Shown piece after piece: positions 42,811 to 50,426 of a stretch of 64,000 nt of DNA. Within the stretch, counting starts at the first letter, position 1. Each line of letters opens with the position of its first letter. Origin of the DNA: Anaerolineales bacterium UBA5195 (lineage in GTDB: Bacteria > Chloroflexota > Anaerolineae > Anaerolineales > Villigracilaceae); assembly GCA_002412925.1 (NCBI GenBank), contig DHVZ01000041.1, positions 1-64,000 of the forward strand, given 5' to 3'. Below the pieces are notes generated by a model. That model was given only the letters and a program-made list of their open reading frames with translations, had not been told where the DNA came from and made no database searches. The translations under genes and the position numbers were made by a program.

Positions 42811-44160
42811 ATGACGCACAATTTTGAGGATGATTTTTTCAAGATCGATCCCGAATGTCACATCATCGGCGAGATGGAGCCGATCAACCATTTCCCCGGC
42901 GTCCAGATGTGGTGGAAAAGCATAGACGGCATTATGCGTCCGCTGATGCAAGGCGCGCCCGCCGACTACATGAAGGAACTCGAACCGTGGGAAATGCAGA
43001 AAAGCACCGACCCGGAGAACATCCTGCGCGCCATGGACAAATATGGCGTGGATATCGCCTGTCTGCTGCCGGAATCGATGATGGATACCACCGGCTACAC
43101 CAGCCGTTGGTTCACGAACGGCGACACCTGGAAAGCGGCGCAGACCCACCCCGACCGCTTTATCATTGAACCCAATCTCTCCCCGATCAAACAACGCGGC
43201 GTGAAGAACGCTATCTGGGAGATGGAATATTGGGTGGAAAAAGGCGCCAAAATCTTCAAATATTACTCACCGGAGGATACCTATATCAATAATCCCGACC
43301 TTTGGCCGTTCTATAAACGCGCCGAGGAGTTGGGGATTATTCTTGACCTGCACACCGGCTTCTGCTGGTGCCCGCCTGGAAAGAGCAAATACTGCCAGCC
43401 GATTCAACTGGATGATGTGGCCCGCGATTTCCCCGAACTGAAGCTGGTCGCCTTCCACATGGGCTACCCCTATAGCGATGACCTGAACCTGGTGGCGATG
43501 GGACATCCGAATGTCTATCTGTGCCTGAGCCTGCTCGTGCCGTGGGCAATCACCGCGCCCTATAAGTTTGCCAAAATCCTCGGCGAAGCCATGCGCTTTG
43601 CTGGCCCTGAGCGGATCATCTGGGGGACGGATAGCGCCGGTTACGCGGCGCAGATTGGCGCGGCAGTGTTGGGTCTGCGAGATTTCCAGATGCCGGAAGA
43701 GCTTCAATGGCAGTATGGCTACCTGCCGCTGACCGATGACGATAAGCGCAAGATGTTCGGTGGCAACCTGGCCGGTCTTTTGGGCATCAATCCATCCGCG
43801 CGGCGGGTTGGACAAGCCTCTGCCGCTACAACCACTCCTGTCGTAGTGGCAACGCCCAACCAGGAAATGGCCGCGCTGAAGAACACCTACGAGGTGGTTG
43901 TTTCCTCTCCGCTGGGTGAATTGCCTGGCAAAGCCGTTGTGAAGGTTGACGGAAATTCCTTGAGCGGGACGTTATCCCTTCTCAACCATGACAATCCATT
44001 TTCTGGTGGCTCGTTTGTGGATGGGAAAGTAACCTTCAAGGGCGAATTAAAGACCCCCATTGGCAAGATGGCCTACACCGTTACAGGAACGCTGATAGAA
44101 GGCAAGATCGAGGCGGTGGCAAAAACGAAAATGGGCGAACTTTTGATCCGGTCAAAGTAG
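42811..44160 (+). CDS. Amidohydrolase (TIM-barrel, metal-dependent) with C-terminal beta-domain
   Basis: A 449-residue protein. Residues 1-330 form an amidohydrolase-2 type TIM barrel: FFKIDPECHIIGEMEP at the N-terminus (the usual DxHxH is altered to D-x-E-C-H), then IILDLHTGFCW, LKLVAFHMGYPYSDDL and IIWGTDSAGYAAQIG. The family includes decarboxylases such as those acting on aromatic acids. After a Thr/Ala-rich linker (about 335-360) lies an extra domain of about 90 residues with internal repeats of YEVVVSSPLGELPGKA type strands. It is 18 bases after the oxidoreductase gene. Reaction unknown. Confidence 0.78.
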   Translation: MTHNFEDDFFKIDPECHIIGEMEPINHFPGVQMWWKSIDGIMRPLMQGAPADYMKELEPWEMQKSTDPENILRAMDKYGVDIACLLPESMMDTTGYTSRWFTNGDTWKAAQTHPDRFIIEPNLSPIKQRGVKNAIWEMEYWVEKGAKIFKYYSPEDTYINNPDLWPFYKRAEELGIILDLHTGFCWCPPGKSKYCQPIQLDDVARDFPELKLVAFHMGYPYSDDLNLVAMGHPNVYLCLSLLVPWAITAPYKFAKILGEAMRFAGPERIIWGTDSAGYAAQIGAAVLGLRDFQMPEELQWQYGYLPLTDDDKRKMFGGNLAGLLGINPSARRVGQASAATTTPVVVATPNQEMAALKNTYEVVVSSPLGELPGKAVVKVDGNSLSGTLSLLNHDNPFSGGSFVDGKVTFKGELKTPIGKMAYTVTGTLIEGKIEAVAKTKMGELLIRSK

Positions 44161-44185
44161 CGATGTAGACCCGATCGCTAAAAAG

Positions 44186-44238
44186 CCCAACTGCCTGCCT
44201 GATGCGGGTTCGAACCCGCGATCTGCCACCCAGTTGGG
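44186..44238. other. tRNA T-arm-like palindrome inside a larger hairpin
   Basis: GCGGGTTCGAACCCGC (44204-44219) is a perfect palindrome with the TTCGAA core of a tRNA T-loop. It is enclosed by CCCAACTG (44186-44193) and CAGTTGGG (44231-44238). The T-loop has six rather than seven bases, so this is not a working tRNA. It could be a terminator for the amidohydrolase operon or a remnant of a tRNA integration target. Confidence 0.4.
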
Positions 44239-44261
44239 GTCTGTTGAGTATTCATAAACTA

Positions 44262-44307
44262 TTGTGCCACCGGGTAACTTCAAAAAACAAGTCTCCCGGT
44301 GGCACAA
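44262..44307. terminator. Long perfect hairpin between two converging genes
   Basis: TTGTGCCACCGGG (44262-44274) pairs perfectly with CCCGGTGGCACAA (44295-44307), a 13-bp stem and 20-base loop. It lies between the plus-strand amidohydrolase and the minus-strand SnoaL-like pseudogene, so it can serve as a bidirectional terminator. T-runs are weak. Confidence 0.55.
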
Positions 44308-44342
44308 ATTAGTCTAAACTACAACGATTTGGCGCGGTTTAG

Positions 44343-44780
44343 TTATCCACCACGGAGAATGGCGGTACCACACTTGTTTGGCAAAATCCCAATCTGGGCC
44401 AACACAGCAAAGCGGTCAGGGACGCCCCAGTGTTCCACGACCTTGCCGTTTTTCAAACGCAAAATGTCCATGACGGTGACCTTAATCGGTTTTCCGTTGG
44501 GTGGTCCCATGAAACCGCCGGTGTTCGTGCCCGTAAAGGTTAGATGCAGCCAGACCTTGTTACCTTAAGCAACCATATCTTCGATCTCGAAACGCCCATC
44601 GGGGAAAGCGCGATAAAGATACTGGAAATTTTCCTTCATCCCGGGGGTCGTGGGTCTCGTTCCAAATTGGTTCTCAATAAAACCAGGCTCGAAATACTCA
44701 TCGATGAGCGCAAGGTTGTGAGCGCTCAACCCGTCTTCGATGATACGCCGGACGATCTCCTTATTCTGTTCTGTAGTCAT
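44343..44780 (-). pseudogene. SnoaL-like polyketide-cyclase/ester-cyclase gene with a premature stop
   Basis: The frame begins MTTEQNKEIVRRIIEDGL and reads FPDGRFEIEDMVA, then TAA, then continues in the same frame NKVWLHLTFTGTNTGGFMG, KVTVMDILRLKNGKVVEHWG and PDRFAVLAQIGILP to a normal stop at 44343. The pieces together give a typical 145-residue SnoaL-like protein. Relatives have Glu or a similar residue at the stop position, so a single GAA-to-TAA change would explain it. The rest is undamaged, so the lesion may be recent, or a sequencing error. It lies 21 bases after the monooxygenase gene. Confidence 0.7.
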
Positions 44781-44801
44781 TGCTTTCCTCTTACCAGTAA
44801 A

Positions 44802-45899
44802 CTAGTTTTTGCCGGTGACCTGCCCCGCGATATAAGCGGCATCCGTACTCACGCCACCCAACAGGGACGAACTCAAAGCTGTCTGGAACATAAGACCCAG
44901 AAAATACAATCCCGGAGCATCCTGGACGATGCCGCGCGAGTGCTTTGGGTAGCCATCTTCACCCAAAATGGGCAGGTCGATCCAATCATAAGATGGGAGA
45001 AAACCGGTTGCCCAGAGCACGCCTTCCACATCCAGAACACGGCCATCTTCGAACTGCGGTTTTCCCGCTTGCATACCGGAAATGCGAGGCTCAAGTTCAA
45101 TCCCAGCCTGCGCAAGCTCATCGCGCCGGGCGCGTCCGAGCGGGGTACCGCGGTGAGATTCGCTCGCGCGGACTTTTCTCCCAATGGGCGTGTTCACCGT
45201 CAGCACATGGTTCATGAACCACCAGATGGGATGACCGCCAAAGACTTTGCCCAGCGGCCCATTGGCCGGGATGCGCCCCACGTCCCGCCCCGCCAGCCAG
45301 ACCCGTTTCCCCGCTCGCACAAGTTCCAAAGCGATCTCAGCCCCCGAGTTCCCCGCTCCAACCACCAGCACAGATTCAGCCGGAATACTCGACGAGTTGC
45401 AATACTCGCTCGAATGCAGCTGCAGGGTCGAAGCGTCTAGTTCGCCGGCAATCGGCGGAGTGTAGGGAGCCTGGAATGGGCCGGTTGCCACGATCACATT
45501 ACGGGCCGAGAGATTGGAGTCCCCGGTGGAGATGTGATATCCATTTCCATTGCGGCTGAGATGATTGACCCTAACTTTATGCCGCACCGGCAGGTTGAAC
45601 TGTTGGGCATAGCCTTCTAGATAATCAGCAGCTTCATTTTTTGTGGGGAGGTAATCAGCGGGCCTGGGGAACCGCGAACCGGGCAGGTTGTTGAACTTAC
45701 TGGGGGTGAACAGTCTCAAACTGTCCCAGCGTTTACGCCAGGAATCGCCCGTGCGAGGGTTTTCATCGAGGATCATAAAGTTTTCGTGCTGGCGGGCAAG
45801 GAAATATCCTGCCGCCAAACCTGCCTGCCCCCCGCCTATCACAATTGTGTCGAAAGACTCATCCATACGGGATGAAGCCAGGGTTTGTTCTGTACTCAT
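44802..45899 (-). CDS. Flavin-containing monooxygenase-like FAD/NAD(P) oxidoreductase (CzcO/FMO type)
   Basis: A 365-residue flavoprotein. The FAD-binding Rossmann motif GGGQAGLAAGYFLA is near residue 21, and the NADP-binding motif VVGAGNSGAEIALELVRAG near 182. The LWATGF motif near residue 316 is typical of flavin monooxygenases. It likely oxidises a small hydrophobic substrate. GGAGAAAAG precedes the ATG. It shares a bidirectional promoter region with the TetR regulator at 46003 and is followed by the SnoaL-like pseudogene, so the operon may have been a small detoxification or modification unit. Confidence 0.83.
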   Translation of the reverse strand: MSTEQTLASSRMDESFDTIVIGGGQAGLAAGYFLARQHENFMILDENPRTGDSWRKRWDSLRLFTPSKFNNLPGSRFPRPADYLPTKNEAADYLEGYAQQFNLPVRHKVRVNHLSRNGNGYHISTGDSNLSARNVIVATGPFQAPYTPPIAGELDASTLQLHSSEYCNSSSIPAESVLVVGAGNSGAEIALELVRAGKRVWLAGRDVGRIPANGPLGKVFGGHPIWWFMNHVLTVNTPIGRKVRASESHRGTPLGRARRDELAQAGIELEPRISGMQAGKPQFEDGRVLDVEGVLWATGFLPSYDWIDLPILGEDGYPKHSRGIVQDAPGLYFLGLMFQTALSSSLLGGVSTDAAYIAGQVTGKN

Positions 45900-45942
45900 C
45901 TTTTCTCCTTTACCAATAAACTTCCTGCCGAATTAGATACAC

Positions 45943-45974
45943 CTAAACTATATTGAACATACTTATGATATAAT
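45943..45974. promoter_or_regulatory. Divergent promoter region with CTAAACTA motif
   Basis: CTAAACTATA at 45943-45952 resembles the CTAAACTACAA copies at 44314-44324 and 46701-46711. TATAAT at 45969-45974 may serve the TetR gene, though no good -35 is found. Plausible site for the TetR protein. Confidence 0.4.
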
Positions 45975-46002
45975 TAATTAAAGCGAGAGTCAAGAGGTAA
46001 AT

Positions 46003-46647
46003 TTGAACAAGAATCCCACAAAGCGCAAATACGACTCTACCCGCCGGCAGGCCCAGGCCCGCTCCACACGCCGCGAGATCGTCGAGGCAGCCCGCCGCTT
46101 GTTCTTTTCATCTGGATACAGCGGCACAACCATTGAAATGATCGCACGCGAGGCAGGCGTCGCCACCGAAACAGTCTATGCCGTTTTTGGAAACAAAATG
46201 GCGATTCTGGCAAAGCTGGTGGATATTTCCATCGTTGGCGATGATGAACCCGTGCCCCTGCTGGAGCGCCCGAATATCCAGGCAGCCACTCAGATCAACA
46301 ACCCCGGTCAATTGATTGAAAAGTTTTCAACCGATATTGCCGGAATTATGCAGCGCATGAGCCCGGTCTTTATGCTGCTGCGCGCCACCGCCCCGTCCGA
46401 ACCGGAAACCGCGGCATTACTGGAAAAGCTTTTGAAGGGACGCATCGAGGGGATGACATTTTTCGTCAGCCAATTAAAACGCATGGGGGCGCTCAGGGAA
46501 GGTCTCAGCGTGGAGCAGGCCGCCGAAACCACTTGGGTCATTTCGAGCGGCGAAGTCTTTCACATGCTGACGGTTGATCGCGGTTGGATGAAGGAGCAAT
46601 ACGTCCATTGGCTGGTGGTCACATTGGGGCGAGTGCTTTTGCACTGA
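46003..46647 (+). CDS. TetR/AcrR-family transcriptional regulator
   Basis: A 214-residue regulator starting with TTG after CAAGAGGTAA. The helix-turn-helix (TTIEMIAREAGVATETVYAVFGNK) is typical of TetR proteins and follows a basic N-terminus rich in Arg/Lys. The C-terminal ligand domain is helical. It is divergent from the flavin monooxygenase gene and probably represses it; the recurring CTAAACTA motif may be its operator. No other TTG or ATG start extends the similarity. Confidence 0.88.
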   Translation: MNKNPTKRKYDSTRRQAQARSTRREIVEAARRLFFSSGYSGTTIEMIAREAGVATETVYAVFGNKMAILAKLVDISIVGDDEPVPLLERPNIQAATQINNPGQLIEKFSTDIAGIMQRMSPVFMLLRATAPSEPETAALLEKLLKGRIEGMTFFVSQLKRMGALREGLSVEQAAETTWVISSGEVFHMLTVDRGWMKEQYVHWLVVTLGRVLLH

Positions 46648-46693
46648 GAAACTCCCGAATTTTTCACGTTTCACATCAAAACACGCCTTGCAG

Positions 46694-46711
46694 TTGTAGT
46701 CTAAACTACAA
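46694..46711. promoter_or_regulatory. Palindrome TTGTAG-TCTAAA-CTACAA
   Basis: A perfect 6-bp-arm inverted repeat 46 bases after the TetR stop. AGTCTAAACTACAA is repeated exactly at 44311-44324 just beyond the SnoaL-like pseudogene, so two copies bracket the three-gene unit. Confidence 0.4.
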
Positions 46712-46815
46712 ATTCAAGAACACTGTTGAAAAAGAGTGGCGATGATTGGGATTATAGAATTTCCCGGTATTGTTAACTTGATACATGTTCACCTTTTATC
46801 ACTCTGGACAGGAAC

Positions 46816-46847
46816 AAAAAAGCGGACGTAAATCACGTCCGCTTTTG
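46816..46847 (-). terminator. Terminator of the beta-propeller gene
   Basis: AAAAGCGGACGT (46818-46829) pairs with ACGTCCGCTTTT (46835-46846) around a 5-base loop. Read on the minus strand the T-run follows the stem, 13 bases after the stop. It can also end the plus-strand TetR transcript. Confidence 0.88.
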
Positions 46848-46858
46848 AAACCTTGTAT

Positions 46859-48259
46859 TTATGGTCGCCAGGAGAAGGAACACGCCTGTTCACTGGATGT
46901 CAGGCCCTTGATCTCCAACGGGATGGCTTGCCCGGTTTCGAGAGCAACCGCCACAAAATGCGGGATGCCATCATAAACATGCATTAACAGGTACTGGTTG
47001 TCGCTGGAAAACTGAAAATTCCAAAAAGATGGTTCCACATAAATATCATCGGCGACGTACACTTCGCGCACGGAACCTTCCGCAGGAAAAACGCTCAAAC
47101 CACCCGCCGCAGCCGATTGAGCGGTGCGCGCACCGATGTAGACCCGGCGCTGGTTGGCAAATGCGACCAGCGAGGCATCCGGCGACCAGGCCAGCGGGTA
47201 AATACCGGACGTGTAATTCGAGAAGGCCCCAAAGGTCTGGATCACACTGCCATCCAGCGCCAGCACATCAACAGATTTTGTGGGTGTATTGTTGGTTTCT
47301 CCCGGGGCATCCACGGCCAACAGTGCGCCGCCAGCGGGAGCGAGCGTGTAAAACGCCTGGCGCTCTGATGTGAACAACGGCCTGATCTCGCCATTCAGGG
47401 TCAACAACTCGAAGGTGTATTCCGCGGCGGGATACAAACCCTGCCTGTGCTGCAGGAGCAGACTGTTGCCGATCCAACCGTGGATCGAGGCGCTGATAGT
47501 GCTCAATTGTTGCAGACCGGAGCCGTCCGGGTGAACGAGGTAGATGCCGTCATCGGCCTGGGCTGGGTGGAACGCCCAGGCGCTACTCAATACCTGGAAG
47601 GCGATCCGCTGTCCATCAGACGACCAGGTGGGGGTGTAGAAAAATTTTCGTTCGGCGCGATAGACTTCCCGCCAGGTATTCAACTGCGCGTCGAACAGGT
47701 ACAGGGTGGATGGAGAAATTTCAAAGTCTGCGGGAGATTGATTGGCGAGTTGCGCCAGCTCATCTTTGGTTTTGCCTGTGGAGAGTTCGTCTTCCGGGTG
47801 CGTCACCAGCAAACCATATCGCCCTTCCGGCGACCAGATCAGCCCGCCACCATCCACCCCAGAAACATCTTTCATGTTAAACGGGGTTTGCACGGTTTCC
47901 AACTCGGGGCATTCGATCAGGCCAACCACACACGAACCCGGCAGGCGCGCCAAGCGAGATGTTGATTCGTCAATCCCGGCCGAGGGTTCGGCGGGGGGAA
48001 TATATTCCTTCGAGGTGATAATGGTGAAATACAGTTCGCCGTACGGGTCACGTTCCGGGGTGGGAATGCCGGTTGGGACAGAAGAAACTTCCGGGGTATC
48101 GGTCGAAGCGGGTAACGATGTGGGAGATGAATCCGCCGGTAAAACGGAAGCAGGTGTCGGGTCGGTTTCGATGCTCACGTTGAAAACACTGTGGGGCAGC
48201 AACCATCCCAATCCGAGCAAAAAAAGTGAAGCTATCAGGCTAATAATTGAACGTTTCAT
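46859..48259 (-). CDS. Secreted TolB/WD40-like beta-propeller protein
   Basis: A 466-residue exported protein. The N-terminus MKRSIISLIASLFLLGLGW is a signal peptide or anchor without lipobox cysteine, followed by a Pro/Ser/Thr-rich linker (about 35-70). The rest has repeated TolB/PD40-type blades with W-S-x-D-G/E cores: LIWSPEGRYGLL, PTWSSDGQRIAFQ, LAWSPDASLVAFA and FQFSSDNQYLLMH. It is downstream of the two-component genes on the same strand, with its own promoter region bearing TGTCA direct repeats. It may be a surface sensor accessory or ligand-binding protein; no direct evidence for either. Confidence 0.75.
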   Translation of the reverse strand: MKRSIISLIASLFLLGLGWLLPHSVFNVSIETDPTPASVLPADSSPTSLPASTDTPEVSSVPTGIPTPERDPYGELYFTIITSKEYIPPAEPSAGIDESTSRLARLPGSCVVGLIECPELETVQTPFNMKDVSGVDGGGLIWSPEGRYGLLVTHPEDELSTGKTKDELAQLANQSPADFEISPSTLYLFDAQLNTWREVYRAERKFFYTPTWSSDGQRIAFQVLSSAWAFHPAQADDGIYLVHPDGSGLQQLSTISASIHGWIGNSLLLQHRQGLYPAAEYTFELLTLNGEIRPLFTSERQAFYTLAPAGGALLAVDAPGETNNTPTKSVDVLALDGSVIQTFGAFSNYTSGIYPLAWSPDASLVAFANQRRVYIGARTAQSAAAGGLSVFPAEGSVREVYVADDIYVEPSFWNFQFSSDNQYLLMHVYDGIPHFVAVALETGQAIPLEIKGLTSSEQACSFSWRP

Positions 48260-48300
48260 AAGGGTCTCCTTTTTGTGATGTCCAATTTATAACAACTGGA

Positions 48301-48340
48301 TGTCACAAGCCTGTCACGCGGCTGTCAGGGTTTGGTGACA
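48301..48340 (-). promoter_or_regulatory. PhoB-like direct-repeat activator site before the beta-propeller gene
   Basis: TGTCA occurs at 48301, 48312 and 48323, exactly 11 bp apart, that is one helical turn, as in OmpR/PhoB-class binding sites. An inverted TGACA lies at 48336-48340. On the minus strand a TATAAA follows about 15 bases downstream and then GGAG and the ATG at 48259. Confidence 0.65.
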
Positions 48341-48373
48341 GGCTGTTGGCGGAGATGTTGCGTTAAGCCGTTT

Positions 48374-49276
48374 TTAGACCGGCAGGCGGACGGTAAATAC
48401 AGTCCCCCGCCCGAGGGCCGGGTCGCTGCGCAGGGAGATTTCTCCGCCATGAAGTTGAACAATGCGCCGCGCCAGCGCCAACCCGAGTCCGCTGCCTTCC
48501 GTTTCGCGAGCATTTTCTCCTCGATACAGGTCATCGAAAATACGCTGCTGATCCTGCAAGGCGATGCCCGCACCGCCATCGGCCACTTCAATGAACAAAG
48601 CGCGCCCATCTTCGCGAACACGGACTTCAACGGCATCGGCGGCGGAGCTGTATTTGAGAGCATTGTCGAGCAGGTTGTAAACAGCCAGACCGAGCATGTC
48701 GCGGTCACCGGTCACTGGCGGCAGAGCCGGCACCCTGGAAACCATCAGGTTAATACTGCGCCCCCGATAGGCCGGGAGGCCATTCGCCGCGCCAACCATT
48801 TCATCCACCAGCTCAGCGACATTCACGGGGCGATGCTCGAGCATGCGGGCGTCCAGTTCGGCCAGTTTGCGCAGATCACGCAGGATGCGCCCCAGGCGTG
48901 TGGCAGCCTGGCTGGCATTATCGACCGCGGCCTGGATGTCGGCGGCGCTTTGCGCTTCGCGCAAGTTGGTTAACGCGGCCTGCAAACCCGTAAGCGGGTT
49001 TTTCAACTCATGGTCAAGCCGCCGCAGGAATTGGCGATGCGATTCGTCCCGTTCGCGGGTGATTTTGTCAACGGATCGCTCTTTTCCCCACTCGAAAGCA
49101 ACAGCCAGGAGTTGGATCAGCACCGCCAGCCCTAACAGGACGGCAAAAATCCCGGCGCCGATGCCCACCCGAAAAACCATGACCGGCTCCGGCTGCCAGA
49201 AAACAGGGATAAGATAGAGCGCCAGAGCCCCAACGGCCAACGAAAACAACGCGAGAATGGCAAGAAATTGTTTCAC
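48374..49276 (-). CDS. Membrane sensor histidine kinase
   Basis: A 300-residue HisKA kinase. Two hydrophobic segments at about residues 5-25 and 38-62 form a short membrane sensor with hardly any extracytoplasmic domain. The phosphoacceptor is in RRLDHELKNPLTGL near residue 92. The ATPase domain has NLLDNALKYS, VADGGAGIA and GSGLGLALARRIVQLHGG. It overlaps the response-regulator gene by four bases. With so small a sensory region it may respond to membrane state or to a partner, possibly the neighbouring beta-propeller protein. Confidence 0.88.
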   Translation of the reverse strand: MKQFLAILALFSLAVGALALYLIPVFWQPEPVMVFRVGIGAGIFAVLLGLAVLIQLLAVAFEWGKERSVDKITRERDESHRQFLRRLDHELKNPLTGLQAALTNLREAQSAADIQAAVDNASQAATRLGRILRDLRKLAELDARMLEHRPVNVAELVDEMVGAANGLPAYRGRSINLMVSRVPALPPVTGDRDMLGLAVYNLLDNALKYSSAADAVEVRVREDGRALFIEVADGGAGIALQDQQRIFDDLYRGENARETEGSGLGLALARRIVQLHGGEISLRSDPALGRGTVFTVRLPV

Positions 49277-49989
49277 GGCAGCATCCTGACCGGGGCTACA
49301 AAACAGTAGCCTTCACCGGCCTGCGTTTCGATGAATTTCGGTTCAGACGGGTCATCGCCGAGCGCTTTGCGCAGTTCGAACATACGGGTATCGACGGTGC
49401 GAGTCCCCGCCGGGTATTCCCAGCCCCAGACCAGTTGCAATAAGCGCTCACGGCTGATGACTTCATCTGGGTGGGTCATCAGATATTCGAGCACGGCAAA
49501 GGATTTGGGACTGAGATCGAGCAGCCTTCCGTTGAGTGTGGCGCGGCGCGCGCGGCGGTCAAGGATCAGGTCATGGGCGGAAAGCCGCCAGGCGGTGGCA
49601 AGCGAAGGTTGTCCGCTTTGCGAGCGGCGCAGAACAGCGCGGACGCGCGCCAGTAGTTCGTGCGATTCGAAGGGTTTGTTCAGGTAATCATCCGCGCCTT
49701 CTTCCAGCGCCAGGGCGCGTTCAATGGCATCGCCGACCTGGGTAAGCAGGATGGTCGGCGTTTGCAACCCGGCGCGGCGCAAGCGGCGCAGCACTTCGCG
49801 CCCGTCCATGCGAGGCATGAGCACATCCAGCACGATCAGGTCAGGGCGCAGAGTCTGGGCTTTTTCGAGCGCGTCCACGCCGTTGGCAGCAGTCAAAACG
49901 TGGAATCCGGCGCGCTCAAAAAACGGCACCAGGCTGTTGGAAATCGTCGGGTCATCATCCGCAATAAGAAGGTCGGGGCGGTCATTCAT
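49273..49989 (-). CDS. OmpR/PhoB-family response regulator
   Basis: A 238-residue two-domain regulator. The receiver has the acidic pair LLIADDDPT and phosphoacceptor in PDLIVLDVLMPRMDG near residue 52. The C-terminal winged helix (LSPKSFAVLEYLMTHPDEVISRERLLQLVWG, near 160-235) is the OmpR class. The ATG at 49989 is only seven bases downstream of a TATAAT (49997-50002) and has no ribosome-binding site, which suggests a leaderless message. The kinase gene overlaps its end. A TGTCA-containing palindrome upstream suggests autoregulation. Confidence 0.9.
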   Translation of the reverse strand: MNDRPDLLIADDDPTISNSLVPFFERAGFHVLTAANGVDALEKAQTLRPDLIVLDVLMPRMDGREVLRRLRRAGLQTPTILLTQVGDAIERALALEEGADDYLNKPFESHELLARVRAVLRRSQSGQPSLATAWRLSAHDLILDRRARRATLNGRLLDLSPKSFAVLEYLMTHPDEVISRERLLQLVWGWEYPAGTRTVDTRMFELRKALGDDPSEPKFIETQAGEGYCFVAPVRMLP

Positions 49990-49996
49990 ACTGAAA

Positions 49997-50049
49997 ATTA
50001 TAGCGGGAAAAACAGAATCAGGACACCGTGTCACGAAACGGTGACACGG
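49997..50049 (-). promoter_or_regulatory. Promoter and TGTCA palindrome of the response-regulator gene
   Basis: TATAAT on the minus strand is at 49997-50002. CCGTGTCAC (50026-50034) and GTGACACGG (50041-50049) form a perfect 9-bp-arm palindrome centred about 38 bases upstream, sharing the TGTCA core with the beta-propeller promoter. Probable autoregulatory site. Confidence 0.55.
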
Positions 50050-50230
50050 TGCCGCCAAACCTGTCCCATCTCAAATCGCGGCCCACTAATGAGCAGCTCA
50101 TCATCAAGCCCGCGATCCATTTTTTCGGCAAAGATTTATACCAAATATGGGTTAAAACAAAAAGCGCCCATCAATGCACGCCTTCTTGGTACAAAATCTT
50201 CAAAAAATCTCACAAAGCCTAAATAAAAAG

Positions 50231-50269
50231 CAGAACTCCTGAGAGAATTTGGTTCTCTCAGGAGTTCTG
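50231..50269. terminator. Strong hairpin terminator between converging and diverging units
   Basis: CAGAACTCCTGAGAGAA (50231-50247) pairs perfectly over 17 bp with TTCTCTCAGGAGTTCTG (50253-50269), with a 5-base loop. An A-rich stretch lies on the left, so on the minus strand it ends the VapBC transcript. A further inverted repeat ATTTACTTCG/CGAAGTAAAT (50279-50288, 50319-50328) follows. Otherwise 50050-50426 has no gene. Confidence 0.8.
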
Positions 50270-50426
50270 TTATACCGGATTTACTTCGATCCGGCCCCGA
50301 CTGGGATGGAGGGGGTACCGAAGTAAATTTGGGGGGACAGGATTTCCCTGAAATTTAATTTGTAAAAGAACAGCGATTACTCCCGCCATTTTACTTCACG
50401 AGACGTAATTCAATAAGCCTGTAATC

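Noticed and set aside
44204..44219. Possible tRNA T-arm
   Set aside because: The loop has six bases instead of seven and the rest of a cloverleaf is missing; kept only as a remnant or hairpin.
44299..44568. Plus-strand 89-codon frame after the amidohydrolase gene
   Set aside because: It is the shadow of the minus-strand SnoaL-like pseudogene, whose residues are recognisable.
50279..50328. ATTTACTTCG/CGAAGTAAAT inverted repeat as a small RNA or CRISPR-like unit
   Set aside because: Single copy, with no repeat-spacer array and no conserved RNA feature; mentioned only with the terminator.
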